Source: an uncultured Sphingomonadaceae bacterium (GTDB lineage Bacteria > Pseudomonadota > Alphaproteobacteria > Sphingomonadales > Sphingomonadaceae). From it: 64,000 nt of DNA. Shown piece by piece: positions 9,115 through 20,301 of this stretch (position 1 is its first letter; each line of letters begins with the position of its first letter). Under the pieces are notes generated by a model that was not told the origin of the DNA, did not search any database, and saw nothing but the letters and a program-made list of their open reading frames with translations. The stretch covers positions 1,674,001 through 1,738,000 of the forward strand of contig CANMWO010000001.1 of the NCBI GenBank assembly GCA_947501695.1, given 5' to 3'. Made by a program: the position numbers and the translations under genes.

Positions 9115-9515
9115 GCTCTCGATTGAAAACAGACATGGGGCGCTGAGAAAGCATATTTCCACTTGAAGTGTTAATGCCTGAACCTTTGATCAACACACGG
9201 AATCACTTGATGATGGGACCTTTAATTAGCCGATCATCGCGGGAACCGCCATATGATCATCTTCAGCAACCGACAGACCGATAACGTTTGTGAAAAACCT
9301 GAGTGGGTTGGTATCATCCTAGTAAGCTAACGAACGAAGATAAGGCCAAAACAGAAAAATTCCAAAACCTCTGCTGAGCCGGTGGTAAAGGACTTGCGGA
9401 GCTATATCGGATTGCTCTGCACAACAGCAGCAATTTTTTGCCAATTCCGTTGACCCAGATTCAAACAATACAGATTTCGTATTTGCTTCTATCTGACTGA
9501 CTTCTAACCTGTTAA
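9115..9515. other. intergenic region before SSS symporter
   Basis: About 400 bases with no convincing gene. A 26-codon open frame at 9253-9330 (MIIFSNRQ...) looks coding-like in composition but is too short to assign. The promoter of the symporter gene should lie near the right end; I see no clear -35/-10 pair. Together with the pseudogene to its left this is the longest stretch without an intact gene in the window. Confidence 0.45.
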
Positions 9516-11240
9516 ATGCAATATATGCAGGGCAATAATCTTTTCTTTACCGCCGTTTCTTGTTTGTTTTTTATGGGGCTCGTTGCGTGGATCAGTTGGA
9601 TAAAGACACGCGGTAATGTTGATAGCAAGGATGGATATTTTCTCGCCGGTCGCGGATTGAGCAGCGTTTTTATTGCCGGATCATTGCTTTTGACCAATCT
9701 TTCGGCAGAACAGCTTATCGGGCTCAATGGTTCGGCATATGGTTATAATCTGTCTAGCATGGCTTGGGAAGTTACCGCGGCTGTAGCCACCATCGCTATG
9801 GCTCTCATCTTTCTGCCCCGCTATCTGGCCGGAGCCTTCACAACATTGCCAGAATTTCTAAATGATCGGTTCGATGGAACTGTGCGGAGAATGTCGGTTA
9901 TATTGTTCATGCTCGGCTATGGACTGGTAACTATACCTTCGGTGCTCTATTCGGGATCAATCGCCGTTATGCAGCTGTTTGATGTGCCGCAATTGATCGG
10001 CCTTAAATATTTCCCGTCACTTGTAGCGACTGTTGTGGCTATTGGCCTGGTCGGTTCTATCTATGCTGTCTTTGGCGGGTTAAAAGCAGTTGCGGTATCC
10101 GATACGATCAATGGTATCGGGTTGCTAATCATTGGCACATTGGTTCCGGTCCTTGGCCTCATCGCTTTGGGCAGCGGTGATTTCGGCACCGGCTTGGACA
10201 AGCTTGTCAGCGATCATCCGGACAAGTTAAATGCGATTGGCGGCGCTGATGATCCAACACCGTTTGGAACATTGTTTACCGGCATGTTGTTCGCCAACCT
10301 ATTCTATTGGTGCACCAATCAATATGTCATCCAACGAACTCTCGGTGCTGCTTCTTTAGCAGAGGGGCAAAAGGGTGTGCTGTTTTCCGGATTTTTTAAA
10401 ATCCTGGTCCCATTTATGATGATGATACCAGGCGTCATTGCCTTTCATCTATATGGCCCCGATCTGGGATCTATAGACCAAGCCTACCCCCGCCTTATCA
10501 AAGACGTTTTGCCTGTCTATATGGCCGGTTTTTTCCTCGCTGTATTGTTGGGAGCGGTGTTCAGCTCGTTTAACTCGCTACTCAACAGTGCAGCCACTTT
10601 ATTTTGCCTCGATGTCTATGCACCCTATCGCAACGGAAAAGCCAGTGACGCAGAGCTGGTGCGCGTGGCGAAAATCGCAAGCATCATCATCGCGCTTTTT
10701 TCCTTCATTGTTGCGCCGATGCTCTATTTCGCCGAGCAAGGACTATGGCAAGTGATCCGGGTATTCACAGGATTCTATAATATTCCAACTGTGGTCATCG
10801 TGATCATGGGATTGTTCACACGGCGGGTTCCGGCTCTTGGTGCAAAGCTGGTGATTTTGTTCCATGTGATCACATATGCTCTACTGCGTTTCGTGTTCGA
10901 CGACGTGATCACGCTGCATTTCCTGCATCAATATGCGATCTTGTTTGCGATTGAAGTCGTGATCATGCTTGCGGTTGGTTACTGGAAACCGCGCGAAGAT
11001 CCTTGGCAATTTACCCGCAATGAAAAAGTAGATCTGACGCCGTGGCGGTTTGCCAAACCCTTGGCGATCACATTATTTTCTGGCGTGGTGGCGCTATACA
11101 TCCTCTTCTCGCCAATCGGATTGGCGTCGAGCGGCGCACTAGGCTCGATATTCTATGGCTTATTCGCTATTTTGATAGCCGCGAACATCGCGGTTTGGAT
11201 ATGGGGTTCGACGCGGTTCAGGGGTTTGGCGGCTACTTAA
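9516..11240 (+). CDS. sodium/solute symporter (SSS), SGLT-like
   Basis: 574 residues, about 14 membrane helices. The first broken helix region SLLLTNLSAEQLIGLNG and the following segment FLPRYL..TTLPEFLNDRF match vSGLT-type sodium/galactose symporters, as does the NLFYWCTNQYVIQRTLGA segment in the middle and GAVFSSFNSLLNSAATLF (Na+ site region). It should take up a sugar, polyol or similar solute with Na+ across the inner membrane. Its 3' end overlaps the convergent dioxygenase gene by 8 bases. Starts at ATG 9516 or 9525. The neighbouring oxidoreductases suggest a catabolic substrate such as an aldose, cyclitol or derivative. Confidence 0.88.
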   Translation: MQYMQGNNLFFTAVSCLFFMGLVAWISWIKTRGNVDSKDGYFLAGRGLSSVFIAGSLLLTNLSAEQLIGLNGSAYGYNLSSMAWEVTAAVATIAMALIFLPRYLAGAFTTLPEFLNDRFDGTVRRMSVILFMLGYGLVTIPSVLYSGSIAVMQLFDVPQLIGLKYFPSLVATVVAIGLVGSIYAVFGGLKAVAVSDTINGIGLLIIGTLVPVLGLIALGSGDFGTGLDKLVSDHPDKLNAIGGADDPTPFGTLFTGMLFANLFYWCTNQYVIQRTLGAASLAEGQKGVLFSGFFKILVPFMMMIPGVIAFHLYGPDLGSIDQAYPRLIKDVLPVYMAGFFLAVLLGAVFSSFNSLLNSAATLFCLDVYAPYRNGKASDAELVRVAKIASIIIALFSFIVAPMLYFAEQGLWQVIRVFTGFYNIPTVVIVIMGLFTRRVPALGAKLVILFHVITYALLRFVFDDVITLHFLHQYAILFAIEVVIMLAVGYWKPREDPWQFTRNEKVDLTPWRFAKPLAITLFSGVVALYILFSPIGLASSGALGSIFYGLFAILIAANIAVWIWGSTRFRGLAAT

Positions 11241-12162
11241 TTAGCGATGCGAGCACTCGGCGTGTACCTTCAAATGGTCGGCGGCCATGCATAACAGTAA
11301 AATTGTCGATCAATGCTACGTCACCGGACTGCCATTGCAGGTCAAAGCTTAGTTCATCAGCAAGCCTGATAGCACCCGCCATATGATCAGGCGTGATCGC
11401 TGTACCATCGCCAAAGCAGATGGATTTGGATGCATCATTGCGACTGTCTGACCAGCCTCGAAATGCGGCAATAAGTTGATTGAAAAACACGCGCCGACCA
11501 TCATCTACGGAGCGAACAGCACTCAGGACAGGTGTAGTTACCCGCAAGCTTTCATGTTCCTGCCATTTCCATTCATAACCAAGCGCCTGTAATCTTGCTT
11601 CTGCCCCTTCCTTGCTTTCACAGCTAAGCGTGCTGCGCCAGCTGCGTCCTTGTCCTGATCCTGCGTCATTTTCCAGTGGCATTGTGCTGGAATATCGGAC
11701 GCCTTTATCCGCGAATGCCTGAACGAGATCAGGGTCCTCTTTTGCCAATTTTTCCAACAAAACGTCGGAGCGACATAACGGCGTTGCGCCGCCTTTATCT
11801 GCTGCAATCTGGCAATAGAAGAATAGTTTCGATGGATATATGGGTGTCTGAGCCATTTCATGGTGCAAATATATGCTAGTTTCCGGAGGAGCTTCATTGG
11901 CCGTAAAAACCCGTGGAGTTACATTTACACGAACCGCGTTTGACAGCGATTCCTTATAGGCAAAATTATCATCACCATAAGCCTCCACCACGGCGTCAAA
12001 ATCCTCTGGAGCGGCAACATCGAAACCACGAAACAAGACTGTACCTGCATTCTTTAAAAGCAGACCAACGTCTGCTTTCTTGCTCTTCAGATAAGCCGGC
12101 AGATCACCGCTGGATTCGACGATTGCGGGGAAGTCGCGCCCATTCCAATGTTGCTGTTTCAT
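11233..12162 (-). CDS. TauD/TfdA-family Fe(II)/2-oxoglutarate dioxygenase, SyrP-like
   Basis: 309 residues. The iron-binding triad is visible as H-x-E in YLHHEMAQ (about residues 99-106) and the distal His in VMHGRRPF near the C-terminus, with the adjacent Arg for 2-oxoglutarate. The HHEM...YPSKLFFYC layout, with Glu instead of Asp in the facial triad, is that of SyrP-like hydroxylases rather than TauD proper. It would hydroxylate or oxidatively cleave a small molecule in the cytoplasm. It is the last gene of a leftward trio with the aldo/keto reductase and Gfo/Idh/MocA dehydrogenase (9-base gaps), pointing to one pathway. Confidence 0.85.
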   Translation of the reverse strand: MKQQHWNGRDFPAIVESSGDLPAYLKSKKADVGLLLKNAGTVLFRGFDVAAPEDFDAVVEAYGDDNFAYKESLSNAVRVNVTPRVFTANEAPPETSIYLHHEMAQTPIYPSKLFFYCQIAADKGGATPLCRSDVLLEKLAKEDPDLVQAFADKGVRYSSTMPLENDAGSGQGRSWRSTLSCESKEGAEARLQALGYEWKWQEHESLRVTTPVLSAVRSVDDGRRVFFNQLIAAFRGWSDSRNDASKSICFGDGTAITPDHMAGAIRLADELSFDLQWQSGDVALIDNFTVMHGRRPFEGTRRVLASLIK

Positions 12163-12171
12163 AAGCCTGCC

Positions 12172-13125
12172 TCAGTCGTAAATCGGATTGAATAAGTTAA
12201 ATGCACCTTCGCAAAAATCACCGGGATCATTAAAGCGCTTATCTTCGTTCAGCGCTGAAATCGCGCGCATTTCCTCTTCGGTCAAAGCAAAATCCATAAC
12301 ATCCAGATTTTCACGCATGCGCTGCGCATTGCTACTTTTCGGGATGATCGATGTTCCGCGCTGTATGCCCCATCTCAATAGAACTTGTGCGGGCGTCTTG
12401 TGGTTCGCTTCCGCTGCAGCAGTCACCACCAGATGGCCCAACAAGCTGTCATCCTTGGCCGCCATTCCGAGTTCGACATAAGATTGTGAGGCAAGCGGAG
12501 AGAAGGCGGTGATTTCAATCCCGTAATCTTTCGCGAGGCGGATCAGTTTCTCTTGCGTCAGATAGGGATGCGATTCAATTTGAAGTGCGAATGGCTTTAT
12601 CTCGGCATAGGACATCAGATCGTGCAGCAGGCCGCTTGTATAGTTGCAAACCCCGATGTGACGCACCAAGCCTTTTACGACCAAGGCTTCCATGGCCTCC
12701 CAGGTTTTATGGAGCGGCACGGCGGCGCGCTCTGCCTTAGGATAGTCGGCATCAGGATCAAATATCCATTCTGCAGGATAGCGGGTTTCAAACGGAACGT
12801 ATTTTAGAGCAATCGGAAAATGGATCAGATAGAGGTCGAGATATTCCAGCCCCAGATCATCCAAAGATCGCTGACATGCCGCTTCGACATGCTCGGGCGC
12901 GTGATAGGTATTCCACAACTTTGAGGTGATCCATAGATCTTCGCGCGTGCATAGTCCTCGTGCAATTGCGTCGGCAATGCCTGCACCGACGGCGCGTTCA
13001 TTTCCATAATCTGCCGCACTATCGAAATGGCGATAGCCTGCCTTGATCGCATCAACGACCGTTTCGGCGCAATCATCTTCTGAAATCTTCCAAAGACCAA
13101 AACCAATTGGGGGCATGGTTTGCAT
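12172..13125 (-). CDS. aldo/keto reductase, xylose-reductase-like
   Basis: 317 residues, single TIM-barrel AKR. The catalytic tetrad is recognisable: Asp in DSAADYGNE, Tyr four residues on, Lys in TSKLWNT, His in LIHFPIA. KYVPFETRYPAEW and the C-terminal IPKSSNAQRMREN resemble yeast-type xylose reductases. It would reduce or oxidise a sugar aldehyde or ketone with NAD(P)H. Middle gene of the leftward trio, 9 bases from the dioxygenase start and 9 from the dehydrogenase stop, so co-transcribed. Confidence 0.88.
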   Translation of the reverse strand: MQTMPPIGFGLWKISEDDCAETVVDAIKAGYRHFDSAADYGNERAVGAGIADAIARGLCTREDLWITSKLWNTYHAPEHVEAACQRSLDDLGLEYLDLYLIHFPIALKYVPFETRYPAEWIFDPDADYPKAERAAVPLHKTWEAMEALVVKGLVRHIGVCNYTSGLLHDLMSYAEIKPFALQIESHPYLTQEKLIRLAKDYGIEITAFSPLASQSYVELGMAAKDDSLLGHLVVTAAAEANHKTPAQVLLRWGIQRGTSIIPKSSNAQRMRENLDVMDFALTEEEMRAISALNEDKRFNDPGDFCEGAFNLFNPIYD

Positions 13126-13134
13126 AAGTGAATC

Positions 13135-14214
13135 CTAGCTGTTTATTTTTATATTGAGTCTGACCGGTTGGCCCGTTTCGATCGATTGATGTGCAGCAGC
13201 ACCCATTTGAACCGAGCGTAGTCCATCAAAACTCGTGACCTTGGGCCCGCTACCGTCCAACAGGGCACGATGGAAATGGCTGATCTGATAATAGCTTGCA
13301 CCATGATGATCGCCTGCCTCCATCGCTGCTTCTGGCGTATCCACATATTCCATCAGCACACCGCTCTTGTCGCGGGGAGACCAGGTTATTTCTGCTGCCG
13401 GTATTTTAACTTCAAGCTTGCCTGTACCACCCAACGCATAGATTTCTTCTTGCTGTTCAGATCCCTCGGCAAACATGCATAGATCCAGAATCGCTCGTGT
13501 TCCGGATAAAAAATCGACGATCACGAAAGCATTGTCCAATATGTCGGAATTCTTTCCGTTATAGGTTTCATCGAGATGATTGACATCTTGCCCGCCGCTG
13601 GCAAAAATCTGCACCGGCTCATCCTGCAAAATATGGCACATAAGATCAAAAAAATGACAGCATTTCTCTACCAAAGTCCCGCCAGTATTTTGGCTGAAGC
13701 GGTTCCAGTCACCGACCTTGGTCAGAAACGGGAATCGATGCTCGCGAATGGAAAGCATTTTTACAGGGCCGGTTTCACCGTTATGCACTCGTTCTACAAA
13801 ACGCGTGACGGGAGGCATATATCGATATTCTAAACCAACCCAGAAAAGCGGCTCATAGTCCATTTGCAGGGCATGAAGCTTCTGCGCATCGCTCACGGTC
13901 GTGCACATTGGTTTTTCCAGCAAGATAGCCACATCATGGGCCATTACTTGTTGCGAAATCTCATAATGTGTGTGGTTGGGGGCAGAGATAATTACGGCAT
14001 CAGGCTTATGCACTGTCATCATTTCTTCAGCTTCTGAATAACAGGTGACAGACTGATTCAAGGCGCCAGCGAGTTCCAAAGCAGATTTTCGAGAAGCCTC
14101 ATGCGGATCGGCAATCGCAACCAATTCTGCACCATCAACCAATGCGATATTGCGCATATGCTCGCGGCCCATCATTCCACATCCAATAATCACATATTTC
14201 CGTATTTCTGACAT
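13135..14214 (-). CDS. Gfo/Idh/MocA family oxidoreductase
   Basis: 359 residues. The N-terminal Rossmann domain has GCGMMGREH (residues 11-19), IADPHE at the end of strand 2 and the EKPMCT motif near 100, whose Lys is a catalytic residue in this family. The C-terminal domain has GGTLVEKCCHFFDLM with the family His-x-x-D-type site. Such enzymes oxidise sugars, inositols or related cyclitols with NAD(P)+. First gene of the leftward trio; the promoter lies in 14215-14567, shared divergently with the Rieske oxygenase gene. No regulator gene is adjacent. Confidence 0.88.
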   Translation of the reverse strand: MSEIRKYVIIGCGMMGREHMRNIALVDGAELVAIADPHEASRKSALELAGALNQSVTCYSEAEEMMTVHKPDAVIISAPNHTHYEISQQVMAHDVAILLEKPMCTTVSDAQKLHALQMDYEPLFWVGLEYRYMPPVTRFVERVHNGETGPVKMLSIREHRFPFLTKVGDWNRFSQNTGGTLVEKCCHFFDLMCHILQDEPVQIFASGGQDVNHLDETYNGKNSDILDNAFVIVDFLSGTRAILDLCMFAEGSEQQEEIYALGGTGKLEVKIPAAEITWSPRDKSGVLMEYVDTPEAAMEAGDHHGASYYQISHFHRALLDGSGPKVTSFDGLRSVQMGAAAHQSIETGQPVRLNIKINS

Positions 14215-14567
14215 GCACGGGCTATTGCCAGCATGGGGGCAAAAGACAAGTTATGTTTAGTGGGCACAATGGAAGCGCAGCTGTGTTCGCATTTGGCCCC
14301 ATAGCGGACGGTAGTTCCGATCACTTTCCGATATGCCATGCTCCTGATATGACTGTGATCATAATCAACCGTCTGACCACAAGCCCCAGCCTCCGTTCAA
14401 CGTCAAAAAAATCGCTTCTCCGGAATTTCAGCCCCAAAAAGCATATAATATGACCCTATTCTTCGCTCTTTCTAGGTCCAACATAAATGCGCCATCTATC
14501 ACTATTGCCAATCGACGGCGGCGCTGCCGTCGTGGCATTCCCGCGATAGGGAGAGACGCACAAAACA
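14215..14567. other. divergent promoter region
   Basis: About 350 bases between the leftward oxidoreductase trio and the rightward Rieske oxygenase. It contains no supported gene. The only clear structure is a GC-rich near-palindrome at 14513-14532. AT-rich stretches around 14400-14460 may carry the promoters, but no strong consensus pair is evident. Confidence 0.5.
14513..14532. promoter_or_regulatory. 20-bp near-palindrome upstream of Rieske oxygenase
   Basis: CGACGGCGGCGCTGCCGTCG is symmetrical except for one position per arm (seven outer pairs perfect). It ends 35 bases before the start of the Rieske gene. It could be an operator for a dimeric regulator or a leader hairpin; it has no following T run, so it is not a typical terminator. 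Confidence 0.45.
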
Positions 14568-15866
14568 ATGTCTATGGATCCAGCCTATATTGCGCAGATG
14601 AAGCGCGTGATGGAATGGGAAGCCGCACGGACCGCTCCGCCAGAGGATTTTCCACATTTGCCTGACCTTCCAGCTGGTCGTTATACGTCCCAGGAATATT
14701 ATGATCTGGAACAACAGCATATCTGGAAGAAAAGCTGGCTGTTCGCAGCGCATATTGATGAAGTGCCGGATCCGGGATGCTTCATGAAATGGGAAAATAC
14801 GGGTACCCCCGTGATTATCGTTCATGGCATGGATGGCGAAGTGCGGGCCTTTTACAATACCTGCCGTCATCGCGGAGCGCCGGTTGTGACCGAGGAAAAA
14901 GGCCGGTCTCCACGCTTAATGTGCGGCTATCACAACTGGACTTACAAAACCGATGGTGAGCTGGTTGGTGTACCCGAGAAACACGACTTTACCGGACTAG
15001 ACATGTCCTGCCGCAGCTTGATCCCTGTAAAATGCGAGCGGCTGGGCAATGTGATTTTTGTGAATTTTGATGATGATGCGATGCCACTGAAACAATGGCT
15101 CGGACCCGTTTGGAATGATTGGGAAGAATTTCAATTTGACAAGATAAAGCTCGCCGCACGCCACAGCTTTGATCTCAACTGCAATTGGAAAGTCGCGATG
15201 GAGGCGAATATGGAGGTCTATCATGTGCCCTTCATCCATCCAGAAACCGTGGCGCCGCTGGTCGATAGCAAACGCAATGTGAACACCATGTTCCCCAATG
15301 GCCATGCCAGAATGCTGGCCCCTGCCCCGCAACAGACAGATCGAGAGCATGTCCGCGCCATCGAATCCCCACCCGAATGGCAAGAGATTGACACGGTTGG
15401 CGAATTTGGTCGCACCTGCACGCAAAGCTACACCATGTTCCCGAACTGGGTGTCGCCGCTTTCCAATTATTTTGTACCGCCTTTGATTTTTTGGCCAACC
15501 GGATTGAATACAACCCGGTTGGAACTCGTCACGATGGCGCTGGACTGGGGGAACGGTCCAGCGCCAGACTTGTGGACGATACCGGACGAGAGCAAGCCGA
15601 ATGGCCGGGATATGAGCCCGATTATCCTCGAAGACACCCAATTTGGCGAGATGATCCAGAAATCCATGGAAAGCGATGGATTTAAAAGCGTGCCGCTGAG
15701 CTATCAAGAGGCGCGTATCTATAGTTTTCATCAGACCTGCGATAAAATGATCGGTCTCGACAATGTACCGGAACAGCTTGCGGTTGATCAGGTGATTGGT
15801 GACGAATGGGTCTATCCCAATGATCCGCGCATCGCACAAATGGAGCAATTGAAAGCAGCAGAATGA
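14568..15866 (+). CDS. aromatic-ring-hydroxylating (Rieske) dioxygenase alpha subunit
   Basis: 432 residues. The Rieske [2Fe-2S] ligands are complete: C99-R-H101 and C119-G-Y-H122 (CxH-17-CxxH). The mononuclear iron site follows as N214..E216..H219..H224 in the segment MEANMEVYHVPFIH, with a late Asp (DTQFGEM region) as the likely third ligand. Such proteins hydroxylate or demethylate aromatic and other compounds using a separate reductase. No beta subunit, ferredoxin or reductase gene is nearby, so electron donors must be encoded elsewhere. It is divergent from the dehydrogenase trio and may share its pathway. Confidence 0.9.
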   Translation: MSMDPAYIAQMKRVMEWEAARTAPPEDFPHLPDLPAGRYTSQEYYDLEQQHIWKKSWLFAAHIDEVPDPGCFMKWENTGTPVIIVHGMDGEVRAFYNTCRHRGAPVVTEEKGRSPRLMCGYHNWTYKTDGELVGVPEKHDFTGLDMSCRSLIPVKCERLGNVIFVNFDDDAMPLKQWLGPVWNDWEEFQFDKIKLAARHSFDLNCNWKVAMEANMEVYHVPFIHPETVAPLVDSKRNVNTMFPNGHARMLAPAPQQTDREHVRAIESPPEWQEIDTVGEFGRTCTQSYTMFPNWVSPLSNYFVPPLIFWPTGLNTTRLELVTMALDWGNGPAPDLWTIPDESKPNGRDMSPIILEDTQFGEMIQKSMESDGFKSVPLSYQEARIYSFHQTCDKMIGLDNVPEQLAVDQVIGDEWVYPNDPRIAQMEQLKAAE

Positions 15867-15874
15867 ATCCCTAG

Positions 15875-18087
<2,213 letters not shown>

Positions 18088-18111
18088 AACAGGGCATCAG
18101 CAGATAGTCGC

Positions 18112-19038
18112 ATGCGGACCAAACAAACTCTGGCGATAACCGGTGCGACCGGTTTTGTGGGCGGACATTTGCTCAACCTAGCTGTGCGGGCAGGTTTCCC
18201 TGTACGCGCGCTAACCCGCCGTACGCAGGATGACAGACCAAATGTCACATGGGTGCGAGGCGCTCTGGACAATCCCGCTAGCCTCAGCGTGTTATGCACG
18301 GGTGCAGATGTGGTGATCCACATAGCCGGAGTAGTCAACGCACCCACCCGTGAGGGCTTTGAAGCTGGCAATGTCGCCGGGACGCTGGCCGTCGTCGAGG
18401 CAGCCAAAAAGGCTGGGTGCAAGCGTTTCATTCATGTTTCCTCACTTGCAGCTACCCTGCCCCAACTCTCGGTCTACGGAGAAACCAAAGCGAAAGCCGA
18501 AAAGATTGTCGCAAGCAGCGGGCTCGACTGGACAATCATCCGACCTCCAGCCATTTATGGCCCCGGAGATGGCGAAATGCTTGAATTGTTCAAAATGGCA
18601 AAATCAGGCTTTGTCACGTTACCACCCGATGCCGATGGCCGCCTTTCCGCAATTCATGTCGATGATCTTTCCCGTGCTTTGATGACCATCATCCCCGAAC
18701 ATGAAGACCTGACGGCTTCAATTTTTGAGGTAGACGACGGTAAAACCGGCGGTTGGACCCAGACCAGTTTTGCCAAAGCGATTGGTTGGGCGATTGGCAG
18801 ACGGATCAAACCTATCGCAACACCCAAGTTTATTCTGAAATTCGGAGCGAAAGCCGATCGCCTAATGCGCCGTGACAAGGCAAAGCTAACCGAAGATCGG
18901 GTGAATTATTTCTGCCATGATGACTGGACCGTCGATCCTGCCAAACGCTTGCCGCCTGAATTGTGGACTCCCCAAATAGAAACGCGGCAGGGCCTTAAAG
19001 ACACCGCCAAATGGTACCGGCAAAATGACTGGCTCTGA
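18112..19038 (+). CDS. NDUFA9-like atypical SDR, candidate 3-oxo-ceramide reductase (CerR-like)
   Basis: 308 residues. The Rossmann motif ITGATGFVGGHL is at the N-terminus and the catalytic pair is in SVYGETKAKAE (Tyr-x-x-x-Lys). Overall layout fits the atypical epimerase/dehydratase-like SDRs that include mitochondrial NDUFA9 and Caulobacter CerR, which reduces the 3-oxo group during ceramide formation. The CerR assignment rests on family type plus position 2 kb upstream of the ACP-spt genes; related SDRs with other roles exist. The gene lies 24 bases after proB. Confidence 0.62.
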   Translation: MRTKQTLAITGATGFVGGHLLNLAVRAGFPVRALTRRTQDDRPNVTWVRGALDNPASLSVLCTGADVVIHIAGVVNAPTREGFEAGNVAGTLAVVEAAKKAGCKRFIHVSSLAATLPQLSVYGETKAKAEKIVASSGLDWTIIRPPAIYGPGDGEMLELFKMAKSGFVTLPPDADGRLSAIHVDDLSRALMTIIPEHEDLTASIFEVDDGKTGGWTQTSFAKAIGWAIGRRIKPIATPKFILKFGAKADRLMRRDKAKLTEDRVNYFCHDDWTVDPAKRLPPELWTPQIETRQGLKDTAKWYRQNDWL

Positions 19039-19106
19039 CGCCTCCTAAAATCACTAGCTGCCAAATCCACATGACAAGCGCATATTCCCCACACGGGAGA
19101 TGATTG

Positions 19107-20297
19107 ATGCAGAATAATGCTGCGGTGCGCGATGATGTACCGACTCACAGTTTCGACATTTATGCCGAACCGGCAATCAAGGTCGATGTCCATGATGCCT
19201 TCCTGGCCCTAAAACGCGAAGCCCCTCCTCTTTTCTGGACTCCAGCTAATGGCGGGCACTGGATAGTCACTGATGGCAAGTTGATGATCGAGCTGCTGCG
19301 CAAGCCCAATATATTCTCCAATCAGAATTTTTCGATCCCCCACATCGAAAACATCCCCAAGACAATCCCGCTGTCCCTAGATCCGCCGGAGCATCGCCCT
19401 TACCGTCAAATGATGCGTCCGTTTTTTGAGAAAAAGGCGATAGCTCCACTACAAGGGCGGATTCAACAATGGGCTGATCGTCTGATCGGAGCTGTCAAAG
19501 CCGATGGAGGATGCGAATTCGTCGATGCCGTCGGTTCCCGTTTTCCGGTTTCGGTCTTCATGGAAATGCTGGGATTGCCGCTCGACCGATTTGATGAATT
19601 TCGCGCATTGGTGAACGAAAACTTCGAACTGGCCGGCACACCAGAAGCGGTGGCAGTGCAGCAGAAAATCGTCGCGATGCTGGCGGAATTTGTAAAACTA
19701 CGCCAAGCTGACCCTAAAGACGACATGATGAGCCATATTATCCAATCTGACATTGATGGACGTGCCTTATCGTTCGAAGAATTGCTCTCCATCGCCCACC
19801 TTCTATTCCTCGCAGGGCTCGATACAGTCGTCAACGCGCTCAGCTTTGGCATGAAGCATCTTGCGGGAAATCCAGCCTTGCAACAGCGGATCATTGATAA
19901 TCCTGACTGTATCCCGGATGTCACCGAAGAACTGCTCCGCCGTTACAGCTTCGTAAATCTTCCGCGCCAGATTAGCGAGGATACAGTCTTGGGCGGACAA
20001 AAATTGTCCAAGGGTGAGAAGATTATCTGTCCGTTAGCGATGATCGGTTGGGAAGATAAGCTCAACGATGACCCAATGACCGTTTCGGTCGATCGCAAAC
20101 ATTATCGTCATGCTGCCTTTGGTTCCGGTATCCATACCTGCGTTGGCCTGCATTTGGCCCGCATGGAATTACATATATTTTATGAAACCTGGTTCCGTGA
20201 AATTGGCCAGTTTAAATTAACGACAGGCAAAGCCCAAGGCGCAATGCGTGGCGGAGTCGTATGGGCGATCGAAGACCTTTGGCTCAATTGGGACTAG
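19107..20297 (+). CDS. cytochrome P450
   Basis: 396 residues from ATG 19107, preceded by GGGAGATGA; an in-frame TTG directly before it is ignored. I-helix LLFLAGLDTVVNAL carries the acid/alcohol pair (Asp-Thr), the K-helix ExxR is EELLRR, and the heme loop FGSGIHTCVG puts the thiolate ligand at Cys345. It is soluble, like CYP101-type bacterial P450s, and is not the CYP152-type fatty-acid peroxygenase known from Sphingomonas (which lacks the I-helix Thr). Ferredoxin and reductase genes are absent nearby. Its place between the CerR-like and ACP-spt genes raises the possibility of lipid hydroxylation, unproven. Confidence 0.9.
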   Translation: MQNNAAVRDDVPTHSFDIYAEPAIKVDVHDAFLALKREAPPLFWTPANGGHWIVTDGKLMIELLRKPNIFSNQNFSIPHIENIPKTIPLSLDPPEHRPYRQMMRPFFEKKAIAPLQGRIQQWADRLIGAVKADGGCEFVDAVGSRFPVSVFMEMLGLPLDRFDEFRALVNENFELAGTPEAVAVQQKIVAMLAEFVKLRQADPKDDMMSHIIQSDIDGRALSFEELLSIAHLLFLAGLDTVVNALSFGMKHLAGNPALQQRIIDNPDCIPDVTEELLRRYSFVNLPRQISEDTVLGGQKLSKGEKIICPLAMIGWEDKLNDDPMTVSVDRKHYRHAAFGSGIHTCVGLHLARMELHIFYETWFREIGQFKLTTGKAQGAMRGGVVWAIEDLWLNWD

Positions 20298-20301
20298 ATG
20301 G

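Noticed and set aside
9253-9330. 26-codon open frame MIIFSNRQ... in the gap before the SSS symporter
   Set aside because: Looks coding-like, but it is too short, has no ribosome binding site and no recognisable family; treated as possible gene debris.
14997-15848. 283-codon open frame antisense to the Rieske oxygenase
   Set aside because: Long but entirely opposite a gene with full Rieske and iron motifs; His/Arg-rich composition typical of antisense frames.
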